64,000 nt of DNA from NCBI RefSeq assembly GCF_031851795.1, contig NZ_CP134696.1, positions 620,001 through 684,000 on the forward strand, given 5' to 3'. Numbering within the stretch: the stretch's first letter is position 1; every line of letters begins with the position of its first letter. Positions 24,233 through 33,528 of this stretch are shown here, piece by piece. Below the pieces are notes generated by a model. That model was not told the origin of the DNA. It worked only from the letters and a program-made list of their open reading frames with translations, and did not search any database. The DNA comes from Pontibacter sp. G13 (GTDB lineage Bacteria > Bacteroidota > Bacteroidia > J057). Position numbers and translations under genes: made by a program.

Positions 24233-25533
24233 GCGTTTCCGATGGAGGATGGATTGCCAGAATCTTGAGAGGCGCCCGAAGGAGGAAGGGTGTCCGTCCC
24301 CGCTGAGGGGATCAGTTGTCGGTAGATTTGCTGGACAAACTGCGCTTTGACGCGCCAATCAAACCACTGCTCAAATCTCGTCCGAGCGCCAATGCGAAGC
24401 CTATCGAGACTTTGGGGATTGCGGTAAAGCCGCTCAAGCGCATCGGCAAATTCACACACGCTTCGTGCATAATTGGTGTAGGGAACGCGGATTCCACAGG
24501 TCTGGGTCACAAATTCTCCCGGGCCGAAATTGTCGAAGCACACCACGGGCAGACCGTAAGACAATGCTTCAGGAATCACCATACCGGCACCTTCATGGGA
24601 AGGAAACAGGAAGACATCCGCAGATCTATACCGCTCAAACAATTCGGACTGGGGCATCCAGTTGACCAGCTCGATCTGCTGCCCGGCGTCGGCCCGATGG
24701 ATCATTTCCTGCAATTGTGCTTGCATGGGGCCTTTTCCGACCAAGGTGAATCGCACCTGCCGGCGGTCCCGAGGATTCAGCCGAGCCATGAAGGTAGTGA
24801 AAGCCCGAATCGCCAAATCAGGGGCTTTCAGCGGTACAAATCGTCCCACGCATAACACCTCAAACTTGGGATTGGGGACCTTTGCAGCAAGCGGTTTGGA
24901 TGCACATCCGACTGCGGGCATCCGGTGCGTTTTCCGGGCAGGAAGTTCCAGCACTTGCTGTACGGAGGAATTCATCACCAAAATAGCTTCCGCATTCCGT
25001 ACTGAATCCTTCAACCCATTGCTCCATTTCCAGAAGAATTGCTTGACGCCCCATTTCATTTCTTCCATCACCCATTGCTTAGTCCCATAGGGCTTCTTCA
25101 CGTATCCTTCCGGCATTTTGGGATGATGTCCAATCGGTCCCCAGACCACAGGCTTCCCTAGTTTCCAAGTTTGGACCGGGGTCCAGTCATTGTGGAAATT
25201 CAGGCTGTGTACGATATCGAATCTCAGACCGAGGGATTCCACAAACTGAGGCAGGGCCCGTTGCCAAAGCAGATAATAAGGCAACGCCCCAAAGCTTCCT
25301 CGCTTCCAAAATCGTTGCCATTGGGGCAAATCAAACCCCACGAAAGCGAGATGTTCAGGAATCCTGCCCGGATGCTCCTTTCGAAAGCGGTCGATATGCG
25401 GCAGATTATTGGCACGTGTGATCACCGTCACCTGACTATATTCGGCCAGGTTGATCACCCAATTCCAGCCGGTACCATCTTCAGAACCTTTGTAGGGATT
25501 GACAGCATAGGCCGTCACAAGCACATGAATCAT
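24229..25533 (-). CDS. GT4 family glycosyltransferase (exopolysaccharide cluster)
   Basis: 434 residues from the ATG at 25533 (MIHVLVTAYAVNPYKGSED); a TTG at 25548 overlapping the upstream stop is an alternative. GT-B fold: the N-terminal domain carries the GT4-type Gly loop (PYKGSEDGTGWNW). The C-terminal domain has VGRFVPLKAPDLAIRAF and PSHEGAGMVIPEALSYGLPVV with the donor-binding Glu residues. It shares its last four bases with the next glycosyltransferase. Donor and acceptor are unknown. Confidence 0.92.
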   Translation of the reverse strand: MIHVLVTAYAVNPYKGSEDGTGWNWVINLAEYSQVTVITRANNLPHIDRFRKEHPGRIPEHLAFVGFDLPQWQRFWKRGSFGALPYYLLWQRALPQFVESLGLRFDIVHSLNFHNDWTPVQTWKLGKPVVWGPIGHHPKMPEGYVKKPYGTKQWVMEEMKWGVKQFFWKWSNGLKDSVRNAEAILVMNSSVQQVLELPARKTHRMPAVGCASKPLAAKVPNPKFEVLCVGRFVPLKAPDLAIRAFTTFMARLNPRDRRQVRFTLVGKGPMQAQLQEMIHRADAGQQIELVNWMPQSELFERYRSADVFLFPSHEGAGMVIPEALSYGLPVVCFDNFGPGEFVTQTCGIRVPYTNYARSVCEFADALERLYRNPQSLDRLRIGARTRFEQWFDWRVKAQFVQQIYRQLIPSAGTDTLPPSGASQDSGNPSSIGNA

Positions 25534-25544
25534 GTATGAAATCG

Positions 25545-26306
25545 TCAATCAACGGATGAAACAGATCGTTGGGTTGAATCCAACATGGAGAGGTCTGAGG
25601 CTTTGGGAATGGGCGTAGATCTGGTTTTGAGGACTTTGGCTGGGACGCCCCCGATGACGGAATTGGCAGGCATGGATTTGGTGATGACAGCTCCCGCCGC
25701 CAGCACACAATTGTCTCCGATTTCCACGCCGTCTAGAATCGTGACTTTGGCACCAATCCAGCAATTCCGGCCAATCTTGATTCCCTTTCGGGTATGGCCT
25801 TGCAGGCGAATGGGAACTTCGGGATCGGAGAACACATGGTTTTCGGGATGGCAGCTCAGATAGGCACCGATGATGCAATCCGCGCCAATTTCGAGGCCTC
25901 CAGCACCTCCTAGATGAGCAAAATCTCCCAAACCCACTCGATCGCCAATCCGGATGTAGGCACCGAGGTCGTGGAACGTCTGCGAAATCACGAGTCGGCT
26001 GTAGGCACCGATATTCACATGATCGCCAATGACCAACGGATATTTTCCCAAGGCACTCAGATAGGCCCCTTCGTGGATATTCACATATCGGCCGATCTGC
26101 ATGTTGCCGGGGTATTGAATCCTCACCCGAGGTCCCAGAAACCACATTTTTGGCACTTTCCCACGAAATAGCAACATCCAGGAGCGCAGCCACCAGCCTA
26201 GCTTGTGCATGGAAAACGCCCAGATCATCCCCGAGGAAATGGCTGGATCTAATCGAAAATCAGGGTTCTTCCGCCTAGCGAATCGAGTCAGTAATTGTGT
26301 CAGCAT
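25545..26306 (-). CDS. left-handed beta-helix (hexapeptide) O-acyltransferase
   Basis: 253 residues. An N-terminal helical part with an amphipathic stretch (WAFSMHKLGWWLRSWMLLF) leads to repeated hexapeptide units (IGDHVNIGAYS, IGDRVGLGDFAHLG, IGADCIIGAYLS, IGRNCWIGAKVTILDGVEIGDNCVLAAGAVIT). The end has NSVIGGVPAKVLK, typical of WcaF/NodL/CysE-like acetyltransferases. It probably O-acetylates a sugar of the exopolysaccharide using acetyl-CoA. It sits 18 bases after the kinase-like gene. Confidence 0.92.
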   Translation of the reverse strand: MLTQLLTRFARRKNPDFRLDPAISSGMIWAFSMHKLGWWLRSWMLLFRGKVPKMWFLGPRVRIQYPGNMQIGRYVNIHEGAYLSALGKYPLVIGDHVNIGAYSRLVISQTFHDLGAYIRIGDRVGLGDFAHLGGAGGLEIGADCIIGAYLSCHPENHVFSDPEVPIRLQGHTRKGIKIGRNCWIGAKVTILDGVEIGDNCVLAAGAVITKSMPANSVIGGVPAKVLKTRSTPIPKASDLSMLDSTQRSVSSVD

Positions 26307-26324
26307 GGTGTCCTTCCGTCAATC

Positions 26325-27629
26325 CTAAAACACTTCTTTGACAATGGTGGATTCAATGAGCTCCATCGTCTTGGCGAGGTCCCGATTGTTGATTTTCAGA
26401 TAAATGCAATTGGGGTGCTCGCGTTCGAGCGTTTCGAAGAGGTTGAGGTATCCTTTGGTGAGGTGCTGAATATCGTCAGCAGAGAGCTCCTTTTTTCGTG
26501 CCAATATCACTTCGGGGTCTGCGTACAGGAGGATATTCAATCGCGGCTTATTGATCCACCCAAACATGCCCTTGACAGCGCGGGTGTTGATCTTGAGATT
26601 CGCTCTTTTGGGATCGACAATGAAATCATAGAAATAGCGATCGTACAGGAGGATTCTCCCTCGACGATTGTGTCGGAGTTTCACCAACGGTTGGCCAATC
26701 AGATAGTCCAGATAATACCACCCAAAACGCATCCAGGAGGCCAAGACATTCTGATTGTTTCCTTGTCTTGGAAGCGAACTGGCAGCTCTTGCCTCCGCAC
26801 CTTTCTTGCCGTATTTCAAGCTACTCAGGATGGGGAGAATAGAGGGACGCAATCTCAGGACGGTCACTTCCTGTCGATACTTTTCTTCCAGCAGCTTCTT
26901 GGTCATTTCCAGAATCGTGGATTTGCCTGCGCCATCTACTCCACTGAAGGTGATGGTAGGCCTCGTTCGGCTAAATGAATCTCGCATCCATGCCCATTGG
27001 TTTTGCAAAGCCGAGAGGCCTTTATTGGCAGGCATTTGCTCTAAATTGGAAAGCACCCATTCCGCTCGATCGCCGATATCGAATAGATCTGCGGCACTCG
27101 GAAACACCCCCGGAAATTTGGCCTGAAGATGATCCAGAATGTCCTCTTGCGCCAGTTCCGGCAATTGCTCGAAGTAGCTTCGGTATTTTTCCGGAACTTC
27201 TGCATCGTTCAAGCCATAGAATAGAATCAGATATTCGAAGGAATGAACCGTATTGGCGACCTTGACTTGCTCCACATTCATCTGAGCCATATCCAAGACT
27301 TCCTCCACGTCCATGAAGATGACCTGCTTGCGACGGATCTTGTAGATCAGATCGATGTCCAGATAGGAACCATCTTGGAAATACAGCTCGAAATAGGCGG
27401 CATGGTCAAATTCCCGGCATTGGGATTTCAACAGCGAAGGGTGGTTCTGAATCAAGGTTTTCCACTCGTCGAGGTCCTTGAAGTCAATGACCATATCCAC
27501 ATCTGTCCGTGCTCCGATATCTTCTATTCGCGGGTAAAAATATTTGAGATAGGCATAGCGCATACTTCGGATATTTCCGAATAGCTCTTGCAAATATCTC
27601 ATTCGGTCATTGATACGCGTCTTATTCAT
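26325..27629 (-). CDS. nucleotidyltransferase-like / thymidylate-kinase-like fusion (exopolysaccharide cluster)
   Basis: 434 residues. The N-terminal part (about 1-130) resembles a nucleotidyltransferase fold: TDVDMVIDF gives an acidic pair and YLDIDLIYK the third acidic strand. The C-terminal part (about 225-434) is a P-loop kinase like thymidylate kinases: Walker A GVDGAGKST, a DRYFYD motif (as in DRYYYS of TMK) and LLYADPEVILARKKEL in the lid region. Real TMK is about 210 residues and unfused. Related fusions occur in surface-polysaccharide loci, but the substrate is not known to me. It may phosphorylate or nucleotidylate a sugar or lipid intermediate. A start at 27605 is possible. Confidence 0.75.
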   Translation of the reverse strand: MNKTRINDRMRYLQELFGNIRSMRYAYLKYFYPRIEDIGARTDVDMVIDFKDLDEWKTLIQNHPSLLKSQCREFDHAAYFELYFQDGSYLDIDLIYKIRRKQVIFMDVEEVLDMAQMNVEQVKVANTVHSFEYLILFYGLNDAEVPEKYRSYFEQLPELAQEDILDHLQAKFPGVFPSAADLFDIGDRAEWVLSNLEQMPANKGLSALQNQWAWMRDSFSRTRPTITFSGVDGAGKSTILEMTKKLLEEKYRQEVTVLRLRPSILPILSSLKYGKKGAEARAASSLPRQGNNQNVLASWMRFGWYYLDYLIGQPLVKLRHNRRGRILLYDRYFYDFIVDPKRANLKINTRAVKGMFGWINKPRLNILLYADPEVILARKKELSADDIQHLTKGYLNLFETLEREHPNCIYLKINNRDLAKTMELIESTIVKEVF

Positions 27630-27676
27630 ATTCCTGAATTAGGCTAAACCGGGAATTCTCCCATGATGAAGCATCC

Positions 27677-28951
27677 TCAGGGTTTCAGGGTGTCTTGTCT
27701 CAGGTAGGCCTCCAGCGAGCTTTCCCATACATCCAGCAGCCAATACACTTGCTGGTGGACCTTGGGCTCCTGGAGATAAATATTGAGGTAGTAGGTGATG
27801 TTGTCGAGTAGGTATAATCCGTGCAGTAGATGAATATCCAGTTGAAATTGTTCGACCATCATGCGCGTGGTAGGTAGTCTCAAATCGCGCAAAAGCTCTC
27901 TGCGGATCTGCGGCCATTTCTGGCGAAGCAGCATGACCCCCGATTGATAGCTGAAATGAAACATGTCGTACAACAGCGGCCGAGATGCCTTCGAAAGCTC
28001 CCAATCGTACACATAGATTCCTTTGTCGTCGATGTACATGTTCCACGGAGTGAAGTCGCCGTGAGTCATGGACACGCGGATATGTTGCTCTGCAGGAATC
28101 GAATCAAAAACCTCTGTCAGCATGGACACGATGCGCCGGATTTGCACCAACTCGATCGCAGGATCGTGCACTCGACAAACCTTGAGGTGCTGAATTCGGG
28201 TGTGGATTTCGCTCCAAAAGGGCAGCTGAGAAAGTTGGTCCACATATCCGAATGCTTGGTACATCTCCCTGAGTGCCCGGACATGGACCTCGCCAATTCG
28301 TGCCTGTTCCCTCCCATGATCCGGTCTCACATTAGTCAAGATCAGCGCTTGATCGGTCGCACCCGCCACACTTGGCGCATGCATGGCCGAGAAATTCCAG
28401 TCCGCCAAATCTCTCAAACTCTCCTCTTCCCTGCGAATGAGTTGGATCGATTTCAATGAATGGGCAATCTTCACGAAATGGGTGGTGCGACTTCCCTGAT
28501 TGAGTGCCACAATGGTCTTTCGATTCTCTCCGACTGTTCCCGTAAATACCGCATAACTGTCAAATCCCACCTGACTGAGAATTTCTTCCAGTCCTAATAC
28601 TTCCGATTCGGGGATTCCCACTTCGAAATATCCGGAGCAAAGCATTTTGGCCTGACGGAAAAAATAGGCCAGATAGGTCGTCAACTTGTAAGCTTTGGCC
28701 GTCAAGCTAGCAGAATTGTACAGGGCCAGATGACTGGGATGTGGATTATCGGCGGGAAAAAACCAACGAACTCCCCCAGTTGGGTTATTGATGTAGAGAT
28801 ATCGTTTCACCTTCAATCCCGACTTGGGATCGATAGGCTGGTCCCAAGTGAATTCAATTTGCTCGGAAGGTCTTCCAAGCCTGAAATCGGGATTGCCGAG
28901 CAGGATTTGGCCAATACGTTGGCGATCTGGATCTATACTTCTAATCTGCAT
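27677..28951 (-). CDS. APH/choline-kinase-fold phosphotransferase (exopolysaccharide cluster)
   Basis: 424 residues. The catalytic loop THGDFTPWNMYID (Brenner motif HxD) and the metal-binding VYDWELS are those of the aminoglycoside phosphotransferase/choline kinase fold. The N-terminal part is less typical, with the expected Lys around FVKIAHS. In a polysaccharide cluster the substrate is more likely a sugar, a lipid or a polyol than a drug. It follows the polymerase gene by 6 bases and precedes the NTase/TMK-like fusion by 47 bases, suggesting a shared pathway step. Confidence 0.8.
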   Translation of the reverse strand: MQIRSIDPDRQRIGQILLGNPDFRLGRPSEQIEFTWDQPIDPKSGLKVKRYLYINNPTGGVRWFFPADNPHPSHLALYNSASLTAKAYKLTTYLAYFFRQAKMLCSGYFEVGIPESEVLGLEEILSQVGFDSYAVFTGTVGENRKTIVALNQGSRTTHFVKIAHSLKSIQLIRREEESLRDLADWNFSAMHAPSVAGATDQALILTNVRPDHGREQARIGEVHVRALREMYQAFGYVDQLSQLPFWSEIHTRIQHLKVCRVHDPAIELVQIRRIVSMLTEVFDSIPAEQHIRVSMTHGDFTPWNMYIDDKGIYVYDWELSKASRPLLYDMFHFSYQSGVMLLRQKWPQIRRELLRDLRLPTTRMMVEQFQLDIHLLHGLYLLDNITYYLNIYLQEPKVHQQVYWLLDVWESSLEAYLRQDTLKP

Positions 28952-28957
28952 AGGTCA

Positions 28958-30205
28958 TTATCCTAGGTTGGGACGCCCTTTTACCTTCATGAAGTAAATG
29001 TGGACGATAAACAGCCACCACATGATCCCGTAATTAGCATCTCCAAAGATCCCAAACTCGGTCAGGGAATTCACAAAGATGCCGATGAACATCCCCACCC
29101 CTAGGTGTTTCAGAAATTTGTTTTGCTCTCGCATCCATCCTCGGAAGGTGAATAGCATCTGAGAGCCGCAAGTGACCGCTCCCATCAAGCCGAGGTTCAG
29201 CAATAGCTGCATAAATGTGTTGTGGGTCATGGCACCGGGGTAAGACCGGATGGAAGGGAAGCGATCTGTATGGTAAATGCGCATGAATCCGAACCCCTGC
29301 AAAGGCCGTTCTGTGAATCCATACGTCAAGAGATCCTGCCAAAAAGGAAGTCGGCCCGTCATACTCATGACTTCATCCACATCCCCTTCCTTGACGAAGA
29401 TGGTGAAAAATAGCACCGGAGAGACCAACACGCCAATCACAAATGTGGGGATAATTAACTTTGCCTTGCCCGATGCCAAAACGAAATAAAAGGTTGTCCC
29501 GAAAAAGCTGATCAATGAAGACCTAGACTGCGTGAGCAGCAATGCCAACAAGATCAGCACCCATCCAAGGCCTTTCCAAAAGGTCAATTTGCTGCGCATC
29601 AAATGGGTGTACATGCATCCAGCCCCCACCACGCAGAGCATTCCCAACTCATTTGGGTTGATAATCCAACCTCCCAATCGCTGCACCTCCCCTCCATGTG
29701 TGGCTCGAAAATAGGCGTCCGGATTGACGATCGCCCCCAAGAGAAATTGAACCGCAATCCACGATACCGCACAGAACACCACATAATCCAGATGCATCGG
29801 TCGGCTGTATTTCCCTTGGTCATTGTAGATCAAAAAGGATCGCCAGGCGAAAAACACGAAAACGACGCATTCCACATCCATGGCTACTTGCAAGGCAGAC
29901 CAAGCCCGGTCCGAAGACCACATGATGGAGGCAAACCCCAAAAACAAATATTGGATGTAGAGGGCAAACCCGAGGATATTGCGGTATTCGAATTGTGTGG
30001 GATTGCGAGGATCGTCGAATTTGCGGCACATCAGGAAGAATACGCCTGTCAAAAGACTTCTCAATCCGGTCTTGAAAATCCGAGTCACAGCCGCACTCTC
30101 CGAGATCATGAAATAGCTGTTGATCCGGAGAAAAATAAAGATGATAAACAGGGTGATGAGGCCACTCCCTGTCTTCTGGACCTGCTCACGCGTAAGTTCC
30201 GGCAT
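28958..30205 (-). CDS. O-antigen ligase / Wzy-type polysaccharide polymerase
   Basis: The frame is open from 30256, but ATG 30205 (MPELTREQVQKTG) fits better and overlaps the upstream glycosyltransferase by only 20 bases, giving 415 residues. About ten membrane helices are seen. The large periplasmic loop contains LTYGFTERPLQGFGFMRIYH and THNTFMQLLLNLGLMGAV, the latter being the His-containing motif of the WaaL/Wzy family. In this context it most likely polymerises repeat units on the periplasmic side (Wzy role). A ligase role is less likely because no lipid A genes are nearby. Confidence 0.88.
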   Translation of the reverse strand: MPELTREQVQKTGSGLITLFIIFIFLRINSYFMISESAAVTRIFKTGLRSLLTGVFFLMCRKFDDPRNPTQFEYRNILGFALYIQYLFLGFASIMWSSDRAWSALQVAMDVECVVFVFFAWRSFLIYNDQGKYSRPMHLDYVVFCAVSWIAVQFLLGAIVNPDAYFRATHGGEVQRLGGWIINPNELGMLCVVGAGCMYTHLMRSKLTFWKGLGWVLILLALLLTQSRSSLISFFGTTFYFVLASGKAKLIIPTFVIGVLVSPVLFFTIFVKEGDVDEVMSMTGRLPFWQDLLTYGFTERPLQGFGFMRIYHTDRFPSIRSYPGAMTHNTFMQLLLNLGLMGAVTCGSQMLFTFRGWMREQNKFLKHLGVGMFIGIFVNSLTEFGIFGDANYGIMWWLFIVHIYFMKVKGRPNLG

Positions 30206-31313
30206 ACATCTCGATGGTTCGGCGGGCAATCCGCTCCCAATTGTATTCAGTCGCAATCATCGAATGCGCTCGCTCTCCCATCGGGGCTAGCTGCCCTCGG
30301 TGAAATAGGGCCTCTGCTCGTAGAAGTTCCTTGCCGATGCCTTCGGCCGACAGATCCTCCAAATAAATACCAGCATCATGATTCCGAATGGCATCTCCCA
30401 TATTGGTTGGAAATGAAACCATGCAGGGAACTCCCAGTCCTGCAGCCTCCAAGACCGATGTAGGCAATCCTTCGCTATAGGATGGGTGAACAAACAGGTC
30501 GGAATGACCGATCAAATTGAGCTTCTCCGCTCCGAACTTGGGCCCAAGGAAAAGGACCGATTCATTCAGGTTCGCCTGCTCAACACGTTGCTCCAGCTCC
30601 TTGCGGTCTCCCCCATCCCCGATGAGCCAGAGGACACCGGTACCGCCAGTTTTGAGATACCGATACATTCCTTCGATCAAGATGTCCAATCCTTTGTAAC
30701 GGATGTCCAGTCTGCCACAGAATGAAAATAGCGGTCCCTCAGGCCGAGGAATATCGGTCGGGGTATATGCCAGCTCAGACAAGTTCTGACCGTTGGGGAT
30801 CAGCACCTTGTTGGAGAGGGTGATTCGTTTGTCTATCGTTTGAAATTGGTTCTGACCGAGGAACTGCACAGCATGGGCATGCTTGAGCACCCACCCTTCG
30901 AAGAGTTTGAGGTAGAGTTCCTTTCTCCAAGCACTGCGCTGAAGCGCTACAGGGCTCAATCCTCCGTGCGGGCAGAATACGTATGGGATTCCAAGGTGAT
31001 GAAGGGCTTTGGCAGCATGATAGAATTCCGGAATGAATATCCCATGGATGTGCACGAGGGCTTCCTTTCCCTTCAATTCCTCAAAAGCTTGCTGAAGCTC
31101 ATCGTCCAGCCAAAGCTTCCAGGGATTGGCACGAAAGAGCCGGAGTCCGTATTCGCGCTGCTCTACCCCCTGCGTGGGAGTCGGCGTAATGCCCCAAATT
31201 TGAACCGCATGGCCCAAATGGGTCTGATGCAAGGCAAGGTTGTGCGCCACCTTGTTGACACCGTTCATTCGGTTCAACCGCGCTTTTCCGAGGACGAGGT
31301 GGATGATTTGCAT
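30186..31313 (-). CDS. GT4 family glycosyltransferase (exopolysaccharide cluster)
   Basis: 375 residues. GT-B fold: N-terminal NGVNKVAHNLALHQTHLGH (acceptor-side glycine loop) and C-terminal FCGRLDIRYKGLDILIEGM followed by HPSYSEGLPTSVLEAAGLGVPCMV, the GT4 donor-binding region. It overlaps the polymerase gene. The donor sugar cannot be read from the sequence. Confidence 0.93.
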   Translation of the reverse strand: MQIIHLVLGKARLNRMNGVNKVAHNLALHQTHLGHAVQIWGITPTPTQGVEQREYGLRLFRANPWKLWLDDELQQAFEELKGKEALVHIHGIFIPEFYHAAKALHHLGIPYVFCPHGGLSPVALQRSAWRKELYLKLFEGWVLKHAHAVQFLGQNQFQTIDKRITLSNKVLIPNGQNLSELAYTPTDIPRPEGPLFSFCGRLDIRYKGLDILIEGMYRYLKTGGTGVLWLIGDGGDRKELEQRVEQANLNESVLFLGPKFGAEKLNLIGHSDLFVHPSYSEGLPTSVLEAAGLGVPCMVSFPTNMGDAIRNHDAGIYLEDLSAEGIGKELLRAEALFHRGQLAPMGERAHSMIATEYNWERIARRTIEMYAGTYA

Positions 31314-31400
31314 GGAGAGTTAATTTCCCCAAAAATCCACCCATCAAAAAGTTCAATTCAAGTTCTATCCAACCCGAAAAAACAAACCAGCGCGCAAAGG

Positions 31401-31610
31401 CTAAGGCAATACTTCAGCCTTGTCAGACAGGTCGAACTGCTTGAACTGTTGGGTCATCTTACGGTTGGGGAGATCGGACAATCTCATCATAGATTGGCCT
31501 GCTTGTGCAAGGGCAGGGAGAGATTCTGTTCCTGATCCGATGGAATCGGTTGGGGAAAAAGACAAGCAGGAAAGAAGCAGAAGGGTGAAGACGGTAAATA
31601 TTTTCTTCAT
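31401..31610 (-). CDS. small predicted lipoprotein, 69 residues
   Basis: Begins MKKIFTVFTLLLLSC, a compact lipoprotein signal with Cys15; the frame also allows a start two codons earlier (31616). The mature part of about 55 residues is polar and rich in Ser, Gln and Leu (SMMRLSDLPNRKMTQQF) with no known domain. It lies inside the polysaccharide cluster on the same strand, 87 bases upstream of a glycosyltransferase, so it may be a small envelope accessory protein. Coding status is moderately supported by the good signal peptide. Confidence 0.55.
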   Translation of the reverse strand: MKKIFTVFTLLLLSCLSFSPTDSIGSGTESLPALAQAGQSMMRLSDLPNRKMTQQFKQFDLSDKAEVLP

Positions 31611-31849
31611 AATCACGAAGGTAAAGTCTGGAACGAGGCGGGCGAAGCCTTTAAGACCCCTGGATTATGATTACAAGCTACTCCTAAATATCGGAATTTT
31701 CCATGACTTTGCAAATGGGAGCTTACGCTTTTGGGAAAGACTCAAAATTACGGTTCAACGGTTCATTTTTTGTGGAATAACCTGCCCCGTCCCGCACAAA
31801 TGGTCAAAAAGGCCGCTCTGAAGATTCGTAGCCCCCTGAAAGATTTCAA

Positions 31850-31888
31850 CCAAAAGCAGTGCGAGCACCCATCTCGAGCGCTCGCACT
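31850..31888 (-). terminator. terminator after the DUF3300-like gene
   Basis: Arms AGTGCGAGC (31858-31866) and GCTCGCACT (31880-31888) form a 9-bp perfect stem. On the minus strand the stem is followed by GCTTTTGG. It lies 25 bases past the stop at 31913. This suggests that the lower half of the cluster has its own promoter within 31617-31850. Confidence 0.75.
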
Positions 31889-31912
31889 TGCCAATTCCTA
31901 CAGATCTTCCCC

Positions 31913-33385
31913 CTAGTCTGAAGGAGCAAACCATACCCAAAGATTCACTGCACTGGGCGCCCAATCGGTATGGGACAATCCCCCTCGGTTCGAAGGAGTG
32001 GTGACTGGTCGTTGAGTCGGAGTAGGCATACTGGGCCTCGTCGTAGGCGCTGGACGGACAGTCGGAGTTGCCGGTCTATTACTGGGAACACTTGGCCTAG
32101 CCGGAGTCACTGTCGGACGCTGGGTCGGGGGTTGAATATCCCTCGCAGGTCGCTGTGTACTCGGAGGTCGAGTCGAAGGAGATTGATTCCCATGGGTGGG
32201 CCGATTGGTTTCAGGACCGATGGGCCTTCCCGGACGATTCACTGGAACATTCGGATTCTGCACAACTTCATTTCTCACAGAGCGATGAAACCGTGTCTGG
32301 GAATGCGGATGTCGCTGATAATGTCGGTAGTAATGCGCATTCAAATGTGCATAGCGATAGGGATAATATCGATATTGCCAATGCATGTACCATGCTGAAG
32401 GCAGCCCAAAGAATACCATATTCCCCCCGGGGCCCCAAACAAAGCCTGCATGCATGTACCAAGGCATCGGCCTCCAATAAGGCGTAGAAAACCAATACGG
32501 ATATCCATACCAATAGGAGTAGTGATGATACACCCGCACATTGACTTCTGGTGAGAAATCCATGTTTTGGTACTTGTTGTAATCATACTGCTCGCCTTGG
32601 TCCTTGGCATATTGCCGAGCGGCCTGCTGCATTTCCCGGTATGCTTCTGGATCGGCGGCCAACTGTGCTTGAAAATCTGCCAATTCACTTGCCTGTGCCT
32701 CGGCCACTTCCACCGCTACTTGTTTGAGGTAGGAAGCCGTCCATGCAGGATCATCCCGATAAGCCGCCCCGAGATTCACTGCGAACGTCATATTCGAAGT
32801 CAGCACCTCCATGATCTCCGGCAATCCGACCATATCGTACAAAGCGCCTTGAACCTCCCTCGGGTATCTCCGAACCAATTCATCCAAGGCGATATCGATG
32901 TTGGCATTCATTTGGTCGATTTGACTCAAAGCATCGAAGCGCTTCCGGCCAATTCGCTTGGCTTCCGCTTGGATCTCTTCTGGCAAGGTAGGGACCCATT
33001 CCTTGAGTTCGGCTTTGGACATTTTCCCATCCTTCACCAAAGCATGGATCACCCCGGGATACCGAGCCAATTCATAAAGCGCTTCCTGATCCTTGGGCGC
33101 GTAGATTTGTACCAATTCCAAAAATTCAATCTGTGTGGAATTTTGCAACTGCGATATCTTGGTCAAGGCATCTGGATATTGAGCCGTAACTAACACGGAT
33201 TTCAGGATGTCATCGGGATACATCGACAAGGACTCGACGATCGTTCGATCTTGTTCCAAAAGTGAATGATAAGGAGCGTTCCTATCTTGGGCGAATCCGA
33301 TAGATCCGAAGAGACAGAATGCCCCAAAGAGGATGGCTGTGGCCCATTTTGCATACCCCGGGCCAGGTCGGCTGGTAGGTTTCAT
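31913..33385 (-). CDS. exported DUF3300-like protein with aromatic-rich and Pro/Thr/Arg-rich regions
   Basis: 490 residues. Signal peptide about 1-33 (ends GSIGFAQ). Residues about 40-75 (LSMYPDDILKSVLVTAQYPDAL) resemble the start of DUF3300 (YPDxLLxxxLxAxxYP). The middle is helical. Residues about 290-375 are extremely rich in Tyr, Trp and His (YWYGYPYWFSTPYWRPMPWYM). The tail (about 385-470) is a low-complexity Pro/Thr/Arg/Ser region. There is no lipobox or clear T9SS tail. It is probably an envelope protein, and its aromatic belt might contact polysaccharide, but this is speculation. It is flanked by flippase and glycosyltransferase genes. Confidence 0.7.
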   Translation of the reverse strand: MKPTSRPGPGYAKWATAILFGAFCLFGSIGFAQDRNAPYHSLLEQDRTIVESLSMYPDDILKSVLVTAQYPDALTKISQLQNSTQIEFLELVQIYAPKDQEALYELARYPGVIHALVKDGKMSKAELKEWVPTLPEEIQAEAKRIGRKRFDALSQIDQMNANIDIALDELVRRYPREVQGALYDMVGLPEIMEVLTSNMTFAVNLGAAYRDDPAWTASYLKQVAVEVAEAQASELADFQAQLAADPEAYREMQQAARQYAKDQGEQYDYNKYQNMDFSPEVNVRVYHHYSYWYGYPYWFSTPYWRPMPWYMHAGFVWGPGGNMVFFGLPSAWYMHWQYRYYPYRYAHLNAHYYRHYQRHPHSQTRFHRSVRNEVVQNPNVPVNRPGRPIGPETNRPTHGNQSPSTRPPSTQRPARDIQPPTQRPTVTPARPSVPSNRPATPTVRPAPTTRPSMPTPTQRPVTTPSNRGGLSHTDWAPSAVNLWVWFAPSD

Positions 33386-33528
33386 AAGGCATGTATTACA
33401 GAAAACAGGAAATGTATCTGGGGATGCGCCCCATTAGCGAGCCATGCCTTATTGAACGACAATTAAATATTTTAGTTCATCGTATGTATATTTCTAAATA
33501 TGTTAATTCCACCTTAACACGACTCTTT

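Noticed and set aside
27677-28951. Aminoglycoside resistance gene
   Set aside because: The APH fold is present, but the location in a polysaccharide cluster and the atypical N-terminal half argue against a drug substrate.
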